Assembly: GCA_964501655.1 (NCBI GenBank)
Contig: CAZCTN010000011.1
Location: 19,477 to 83,476, forward strand
Reading direction: 5' to 3'
DNA length: 64,000 nt
Origin: JAAYJK01 sp964501655
GTDB taxonomy: Bacteria > Bacillota > Syntrophomonadia > Syntrophomonadales > Syntrophomonadaceae
A model generated the notes under the pieces. That model did no database searches. It was given only the letters and a program-made list of their open reading frames with translations, and was not told the origin of the DNA. The number at the start of each line of letters is the position of its first letter. The stretch's first letter is position 1. The position numbers and the translations under genes were made by a program. Below, piece after piece: positions 61,201-64,000 of this stretch.

Positions 61201-62703
61201 AGTATGAAATTGAGGATCAATAGTAACCGCATATTCTTTACCGGCTTCCAGGTATTTGGCAATATCTAATTCAAAGCGAATCCATACTGAACTCGGTTGT
61301 ATCTTGGCAACCTTAAAGTCCCCGGATGTCATTAAACTACTTAATGTATATCCGGTATCGCTTTCCGTTATCCCACTGGCTGTCCAACTGCCAGTACCTG
61401 TGCCAAATACGGTAGTACCATAATCCAGTGGTATTTCCTCCCCGTCGGTCACATTAAAGAGACGGAAGGAATCTACATGATCCCTGGCATCGGCATTGTT
61501 AAACCCGGCCTGCAAATACCACAAAAATCTGGTATTATCCAAATTTAGCGCTTTGTCATATACATAAGCTTTTTCAAAATCTGTTTCTTCTAACACACTT
61601 GCGTCCGGTTGGAATACATATCGACCGTTATTGCCATCCGCTACACCCGAAACAAAGGTAAACAGCGTCCTGGTCGTCCCAGTAACCATCATACCCTGCA
61701 GGCTGGTCGGACTGGCCCCGCCTTCATTGGCAGCTGTTACTTCGATATCATATCGATAGTTGGCTGCAAGACCGGTTACCCCACAAGAAGTTCCTTCACT
61801 CACAGTGGTATTTAAAGCCTCCGTTGTTACACCACCGGTTGTGTTGCTAACTACCACCTGGTAGCTTTCTGCACCAACTGCTTCCGGCCAAGTGATATTA
61901 AAACTGCTGGCAGTTATATCGTTTACCGTTAAAGCAGCGCCTGCTTCCCACTCGGGTGCTTCCACAGCCAATCTTAACAATGGAACCGGCACCTCCGCCG
62001 CGGTAAGTACTGTAGTTACCAGGCTGCTTGCACTATCCCCGGCTGAATTAGCAGCTGTGACCTCAACATCATAACTATAATCAGCTGTAAGACCGCTTAC
62101 ATCACATGATATTCCTCCACTTGTAGTAGTATCTAACACAGTTTCACCATCGCTGGTATTGCTGACCACCACTTGATAGTCTTCTGCGCCTGTAGCTTCA
62201 GGCCAAGTGATATTAAAACTGTTTTCAGTTACATCACTCACCGTCAGGACGGCATCCTCTGCCCACTCGGGTGCTTGAATTTCGTCAGTGCCTTCCTCGG
62301 AAGTCGTGCTGTCTGACTCGGTAAGCACTGTAGTCACTAGACTGGTTTCACTGTCCCCAACTGAATTAGCAGCCGTAACCTCTACATCATAACTGGTATC
62401 AGCTGTAAGACCGTTAACAACATAATCCAAATTCGAAGTAGTATCGTATACTACTTCACTTACATTATCGCCGGTACTGTTGACTACAATTATGTAGCTT
62501 TCTGCTCCAGCAGCCTCAGGCCAACTGACGCCAAAACTGCTGTCAGTTACATCGCTCACCGTCAGGGCTGCCTCCGCTGCCCATTCGGGTGCTTGCGTTT
62601 CATCAACAGCTAGCGAAGGTGCGACAAAACTGAACATCATAGAAATCATACATAAAAGAACTATGATTTTTTGCCGCAGCTTAGCTTTCTTGCCCACAAA
62701 CAT
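52276..62703 (-). CDS. Giant SLH-anchored surface protein with FN3, Ig-like and RCC1 repeats (3475 aa)
   Basis: A signal peptide (about 1-32) starts the protein. Many fibronectin type III modules follow (typical start APEWAAEAALTVSDVTDSSF), interspersed with Big_5-like domains (YLEAGKEYAVTIDPQF). Two blocks of RCC1-type beta-propeller repeats lie at about residues 2140-2450 and 2560-2900 (DDGSVWAWGQNDYGQLGLGD). Two near-identical Ig-like modules, joined by a Gly/Ser linker, lie at about 3000-3285. Three SLH domains end the protein (about 3305-3475; DISDHWARTAIEQLVNSGAI), so it is bound to secondary wall polymer. AGGAGG lies 7 nt before the ATG. It is probably an adhesin or partner-contact protein. 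Its leader holds three structured elements. Confidence 0.95.
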   Translation of the reverse strand: MFVGKKAKLRQKIIVLLCMISMMFSFVAPSLAVDETQAPEWAAEAALTVSDVTDSSFGVSWPEAAGAESYIIVVNSTGDNVSEVVYDTTSNLDYVVNGLTADTSYDVEVTAANSVGDSETSLVTTVLTESDSTTSEEGTDEIQAPEWAEDAVLTVSDVTENSFNITWPEATGAEDYQVVVSNTSDGETVLDTTTSGGISCDVSGLTADYSYDVEVTAANSAGDSASSLVTTVLTAAEVPVPLLRLAVEAPEWEAGAALTVNDITASSFNITWPEAVGAESYQVVVSNTTGGVTTEALNTTVSEGTSCGVTGLAANYRYDIEVTAANEGGASPTSLQGMMVTGTTRTLFTFVSGVADGNNGRYVFQPDASVLEETDFEKAYVYDKALNLDNTRFLWYLQAGFNNADARDHVDSFRLFNVTDGEEIPLDYGTTVFGTGTGSWTASGITESDTGYTLSSLMTSGDFKVAKIQPSSVWIRFELDIAKYLEAGKEYAVTIDPQFHTGGNNPTVLGKVYSFNFQTKSETPAWAPGASLTVNEVTSSSFNVGWPEASGAESYKVVVSNTAGGVTTLVPGDNITINGTTCSVSGLSSSYRYDIKVTAANTAGESATSLESMVVTPTNSATFEFVSLPLSDSSSRYKFQPDAAQDSGRTTAYETAFTYDKAIKPDSDVFEWYVQNGFNNPTGTTNGLTALKDNIESYRLFDLTVGQEIELDYGDFSTAVSGLASNPNSWATGTIVNSGDFSISKISSGSVYFVFKPNIAKYLEADKEYAITIDPQFRTGGNNPVYLGKINYFEFSTNTADTLAPEWGADAQVTVGEITASSIALGWPEASDDTAVAKYKIMVSDDNGVVSNTETADNSTSHIVGSLASNTTYSFAVSALDAARNESRTIEVSAKTLPVVPEWPENAALTAESVLATELILRWPQVSNTNDLAGYKVYVDGVEDATLPPIQVYYELYGLNSGEKYILAVKPFNELGQLGDAIETMVVTPGAGGLTFNFSPSAIDLGEAGYYHNYQIVNPVDMDNFSLVWNFSNGLDKNLRFNLECIHLIDVSTNQEIILDLGTEPYTSTLEGVFYAGDFKYISTGGGSGTGDGTGDGDTGSAKTRMLKFEPGTATLDKMTKGAEYVIEIDPEFTANNGAAKLGKIFAFYYTTAVDDTESPVWPAGAQLTARNVGTDSLVLNWPQAQDNVGIAEYQLYQQGPTLELIQCFGSQTTTYRMEDLTPGTTYNFVLRARDAKSNYTSDLTLQVPTLLTDDQAPVWPVDSKLTADNVLTDNLDLSWTAAEDNVEVTGYRLLKDGSTVADLGASTFNCHVGQLTPATAYIFTVEARDKAGNYSTTGPKLAISTLEGEPDTTPPYWTNNGSWSTSTVYNYDKTYVTYHWPWAADNVAVTGYLLYRNDLQIAVVDAYTNSYTDALDLDNTNYTYTVYAVDAAGNRSEGRSMTVNSGNPDQDTYSPIWPSGTNITLSEFTDKSSVKIQWTPAEDNVAVRGYVVINWLGYWVEYADRGEPTSDYRSFDECYTYYDPYQHGGPNSFHLEMEPGQTYSFSVKAFDSSENSSKGDPKITFVMGTDPTAGSGIPFALTNADNKRGSLNSISGALNQVLAAQDPENIQFTWEFQEPLAADYDSKITLTNTATGDQVPMEDANFKYSENSGRGILTLDLTATGIKLADKTNYVVKVDKTLAAQSGKQIGLDIAWQFSTDVADKEAPCWGTEDVLKVSFDKAPTIATLSWPPAADNVAVTQYQVYRGNEMLAVLSPEASSCDVEGLAVNTAYTFKIVARDYLENFSDPLTAASTTPAADTTAPKWQDIDVLTFTDITSDHLTISWPAAADNYQVETYKIYLDSAGEPVAEVAANVLSYTVIGLAGETTYNVTVKACDFSGNSADLSGDVTTIADEVNPVWPEGSTLQARDIKDSSVTLYWDAAADNVGVTQYNIYSNGEKVQTVAGDTTEAAVTGLSGSTEYTFAVEAEDLKGNKTDNKLTLVQWTAPGSITAGAAFPFNLNQPLSHNVDYDADSNTLNNAVDGSFTKNSVAFTFSFDRQLANNSWLNNFEIKNGDGTVILLESGAFTYLEKAGGTSLLKIAVAPDLVTDGQYVLTVKDTLQAADGTLLGRNFTWTFDVSVGPYGVTDIAAGYNSYSSRQLPSDRYYLMLKDDGSVWTWGNNDYGTLGDGTTDSREVPTRVETLSNIVALEAGRDSCFALDQDGAVWAWGSNEYGQLGKGIVPSGTSGRYGNHVPEKVIGLPVAIEKLHYGFGSVAALDENGEVWIWGNSAQAGLSTIDQRSGTPIKVNGLNDVIDVATGYRMFMTVSGDGDVYSFASGNAPAKVAGLSEIVAVDAEGIDQSNTVRMALKADGTTYIWGSNNTGSYASAPTRVQDAALIKSVIADGPYVLGTDGQASNVAYSAEPMLGEPISGLNHVVKLVSSANGGLALQTDGTLLQFIGTEVTEVPLNMVPADAPVWPDSGTIEITNQAETGLTLNWEKPDPEVSTFAVYQDGNLLTTVSGNTLSYNVLGLTKGETYIFKLEARFVNSDWSVTGPEIITTMSEWNPVMQGAGKLAMGAGHTLMIGDDGSVWAWGQNDYGQLGLGDNTERLIPVKIDGLANIAAVAVGDNHSLALDQDGNVWAWGRNHIYQLGDGSTTDSNVPVKIITSGDIKAIAAAADHNIALKNDETVLGWGVEDSGPPNYYLLSGIDGHTPGQLYYGTASPAVNYPLTGVKGIAASRNFSAYLFNDGRICRIGSFVDAGGATTWTPIPNYSAPMGICAIAAGENFVVAWKEDGSVLTFGDNNFGQYGNGTQGNGTPANPNPYGIVSGLDNVVAVAAGGYHGLALDQDGNVYTWGKNLYGQLGTGKTDIHLAPVKVAGLTGITAIGGGTESSIAFRNMQKVYVWGRNDNGQLGNNSKVDSKVPALAVMAGYTEDMDAPAWPAYFALIASDITENSVTLLWTPADDDIGVTAYEIYVDGSKQADIEGNTTDYTITGLTANTVYTFGIKARDAAGNISVMSKTVDVEVNNGSAGGLSVVFSTPYKSASNTVLHFDFSNGIENHLPDCLSKIQVYKKSGGGSIAYSSYDYIKEGSNTDADKIRRLVLNYNNLQAGTTYVVNIDGDFAANNGTILGEPCTWEFTTDASGGSGSGGDDGSGGGAGSGDGGGAGSGTTGGMTVEFSLGTAASDNTVLYFDFSNGVDNNLPGCLSKITVYKKSNDSRVTYYDYNYIKVGSGDDAVKIRRLELYYNNLEAGTAYVVKIDADFAANNGSTLGRIYTWEFSTDSAGGGGVGTAVQQEPQPVVVNELVPASGITTVPAEVPYLIDISDHWARTAIEQLVNSGAITGFLDGTFRPDNTITRAEFATILVKAMGLELKPGMVFNDTDHHWAKDYISTAVAHGIINGYGNQTFGPDDLISREQMAVMIDRAKDLELIEVQISFVDADQISDWAIEAVSQVSGHGIMSGYPDHSFRPAASASRAEAATVISQIL

Positions 62704-62802
62704 CTCCCATCCTCCTTCTATCCCGTTTAGTCAACCTGGCAAGTAATAAATTGTACCTATCCCCTCCTTATGCCCTTATAATGGGTTAATAAATATTCAA
62801 CT

Positions 62803-62848
62803 TTTAAAGAATATCTGATCTGAACGATAAGTTCAGATATTCTTTAAA
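62803..62848 (-). repeat. Perfect 16-bp inverted repeat in the leader of the giant gene
   Basis: TTTAAAGAATATCTGA and its exact complement are separated by 14 nt. An inner TCTGAAC/GTTCAGA pair allows alternative registers. It ends 100 bp before the start codon. Confidence 0.75.
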
Positions 62849-62849
62849 A

Positions 62850-62882
62850 TTCTAAATTTCAACACATGAGTTGATTTAGAAA
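62850..62882 (-). repeat. Second leader hairpin
   Basis: TTCTAAAT and CAAC pair with GTTG and ATTTAGAA around ACATGA, with a 2-nt bulge. Confidence 0.55.
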
Positions 62883-63056
62883 TTGCGGATAACAGGTCAT
62901 AAAAAAGAGGGTTTTTGGATGCCAATAATTCGCTATATGAATTATTAGTGGTAATAACATGTACTTAAATAGACACTTGATAAACCAATCTTTTTTCCAA
63001 TAGATGCCCTGTCCCCATCTCAATATCTAATCTTGTTTGTTCAAATTTTTTATAAC

Positions 63057-63093
63057 AAAAAACCAGAAATACCGAAAAGGAAGGTATCTCTGG
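63057..63093 (-). terminator. Terminator of leader element C
   Basis: An 11-bp stem on the minus strand (CCAGAGATACC/GGTATTTCTGG, one G-U) followed by TTTTTT. Confidence 0.92.
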
Positions 63094-63113
63094 CATAGAC
63101 CATTAATATTTTT

Positions 63114-63203
63114 CTCCTTTCCAAATATGGGAGGCACATTCGTTTCCAGATGTACCCATCGGCTGTTTACCATAGCTCACATCTCAGGTAATACAGCTCG
63201 GAG
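63114..63203 (-). ncRNA. Structured leader element C (unassigned riboswitch-like RNA)
   Basis: About 90 nt. Minus strand: CTCCGAGC at the 5' end, TTACC/GGTAA enclosing TGAGATGTGAGCTAT, a hairpin GGGTACAT/ATGTGCC capped by CTGGAAACGA, ATGGG/CCCAT pairing, and a 3' GGAAAGGAG that pairs with CTCC. It shares all landmarks with elements A and B and precedes terminator C. Confidence 0.7.
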
Positions 63204-63317
63204 ATTTTTAAAATTTATTATTTAATTATTTCCAAGCATGGCTTCATTCTTCTCTTAATAAATTCCAATTCCGTTGAAAACTCAAATAAAGCATGAAGTA
63301 TTTGATCCGAAGTACCT

Positions 63318-63343
63318 AAAATAAAAAAGTGCCCAAAGGCACT
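63318..63343 (-). terminator. Terminator of leader element B
   Basis: Minus strand AGTGCC, TTT, GGGCACT followed by TTTTTTATTTT. Confidence 0.9.
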
Positions 63344-63375
63344 ACTTAAGAAACTATCTTATAGTCTCTCTGCAA

Positions 63376-63465
63376 TCTCCTTTTCAAAGTGGAAGGCACA
63401 ACCGTTTCCAATCATGCCCCGGCCAGCATACCATGGCCTCACGGCTTTAGGTCTTTCGGCTCAGA
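63376..63465 (-). ncRNA. Structured leader element B (unassigned riboswitch-like RNA)
   Basis: About 90 nt. Minus strand: CTCTGAGCC, ACC-TAAA-GCC-GTGA-GGC-CAT-GGT (a hairpin with a GNRA-type loop), GGCATGATTGGAAACGGTTG then TGCC, and AAAAGGAG closing on CTC at the 5' end. Homologous to A and C. Confidence 0.7.
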
Positions 63466-63693
63466 GATAAACTATTCTTTTTGACGACTTAAGTCGCATA
63501 TACTTGCATAATAATACAAATATTTCCCCCTGCGAATAATAAAAATACTGATACCCGTAATATATAATATAACAAATAAAATATTACACATTGAAATATC
63601 TCTTTTCTCCCTGTTAATGAGATTCTTAGGTGTACAAAAAATGCAGCTGCGAGGCCTGGACTCTCCTAGTTGATCTAGACACTGCAGACATTT

Positions 63694-63726
63694 AAAAAGA
63701 AAAAACGAACCGCGAAAAGCAGTCCG
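63694..63726 (-). terminator. Terminator of leader element A
   Basis: Minus strand CGGACTGC pairs with GCGGTTCG (two G-U) around a short loop, followed by TTTTTTCTTTTT. Confidence 0.85.
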
Positions 63727-63749
63727 CCCTTATATGGCCGATTTAGCTT

Positions 63750-63840
63750 CTCCTTTCCACAATGGGGGGCATACCCGTTTCCCGGTATACCGTAACGTCC
63801 TGAAAACCATGGCACAAGCTTTAGGTTGTAAGGTTCGGAG
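63750..63840 (-). ncRNA. Structured leader element A (unassigned riboswitch-like RNA)
   Basis: About 91 nt. Minus strand: CTCCGAACC, AACCTAAAGC..GTGCCATGGTT, hairpin GGTATACC/GGGTATGCC capped by GGGAAAC, and GTGGAAAGGAG closing on CTCC. It is the most promoter-proximal of the three copies. Confidence 0.7.
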
Positions 63841-63906
63841 TATATTCAAAATGGTAAACTTGTAACCGCCTTACATAAAATCCATTCCTTCTCAATAATA
63901 CATATC

Positions 63907-63937
63907 CCTATAGGTATATGCATTATATTCCTATAGG
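63907..63937. promoter_or_regulatory. Twin CCTATAGG palindromes flanking a TATAAT box
   Basis: CCTATAGG at 63907-63914 and 63930-63937, 23 bp centre to centre, with a minus-strand TATAAT (63922-63927) between them. It is a candidate promoter/operator for the giant gene's leader; the -35 is weak (CTAATA). Confidence 0.45.
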
Positions 63938-64000
63938 CATGTTTTATTAGATATTAACATAAGCTGATAAAATATTACATAAAAATATTTATATTATTAT

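Noticed and set aside
63114..63840. Leader elements A-C as c-di-GMP-I riboswitches
   Set aside because: The GGCAAACC, GACGCAAAGC and GCCGG landmarks seen at 21.7 kb are missing; only a loose AAAGCC/CCGAAAG resemblance exists. The class is left open.
63114..63840. Three similar repeats as a CRISPR array
   Set aside because: Units are about 90 nt, imperfect, irregularly spaced and each followed by a terminator; no cas genes are nearby.

Overview
The window looks like a chromosomal stretch of an anaerobic, spore-lineage Firmicute, most likely Syntrophomonas wolfei or a close relative. The support is a butyryl-CoA-type acyl-CoA dehydrogenase with EtfBA, a thiolase/DUF35 pair and a crotonase (syntrophic fatty-acid oxidation), a complete molybdenum cofactor block, SLH and 'copper amine oxidase-like' cell-wall stalk domains, HrcA/CIRCE control of groESL, and strong AGGAGG-type ribosome binding sites. 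The genus assignment is an inference from gene content, not a database match.

Layout. 0-4.3 kb: DUF4013 membrane protein, a GIY-YIG protein, the PEP synthase/PPDK regulator ppsR, a subtilisin-like protease and a small membrane peptide. 4.6-6.3 kb: a min operon in the order minD-minE-minC. 6.3-10.2 kb: an AarF/UbiB kinase and groESL with a perfect CIRCE. 10.4-13.3 kb: moaA, a moaC-MOSC fusion, a MoaB/MogA protein and a 57-residue Cys-rich protein behind a long leader. 13.4-14.9 kb: an NfeD and SPFH (QmcA) pair. 15.1-23.8 kb: an accessory cell-surface region with two secreted MORN-repeat proteins, three tandem secreted Asn/Asp-rich paralogs (each flanked by inverted copies of one ~36-bp element), two tandem c-di-GMP-I riboswitches ahead of an exported transglutaminase-like protein, and a LuxR-type regulator with a degenerate receiver. 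24.1-30.7 kb: housekeeping genes (MTHFS, lgt, tsaD, rimI, tsaB, tsaE, type-4 uracil-DNA glycosylase) and a GH18 cortex-lytic-like enzyme. 30.8-37.8 kb: acyl-CoA dehydrogenase-etfB-etfA, MarR, HAD phosphatase, crotonase, and the thiolase/DUF35 pair. 37.9-50.0 kb: DUF4349 lipoprotein, a ParA-like ATPase with a partner, a two-component system, two small coiled-coil paralogs, DUF1015, a class V aminotransferase, and a KaiC/PEP-binding fusion protein. 50.4-64 kb: a membrane diguanylate cyclase and a 3475-residue SLH-anchored surface protein (FN3, Ig-like and RCC1 repeats).

The most unusual signals are RNA-level and concern the cell surface. The giant surface protein gene has a leader of about 1.3 kb holding three homologous ~90-nt structured elements, each followed by its own intrinsic terminator; I could not assign them to a known riboswitch class. 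With the tandem c-di-GMP riboswitches, the I-site-bearing diguanylate cyclase, the CsgD/VpsT-like regulator and the three-paralog cassette, the window can be read as a second-messenger-controlled surface or matrix programme. That unifying reading is inference.

Start codons were chosen from ribosome-binding-site spacing and often differ from the longest open frame. Notable cases are a probable CTG start (20892) and GTG/TTG starts at 49967, 39687, 37900 and 7977. No prophage, CRISPR array, rRNA or intact tRNA was found.
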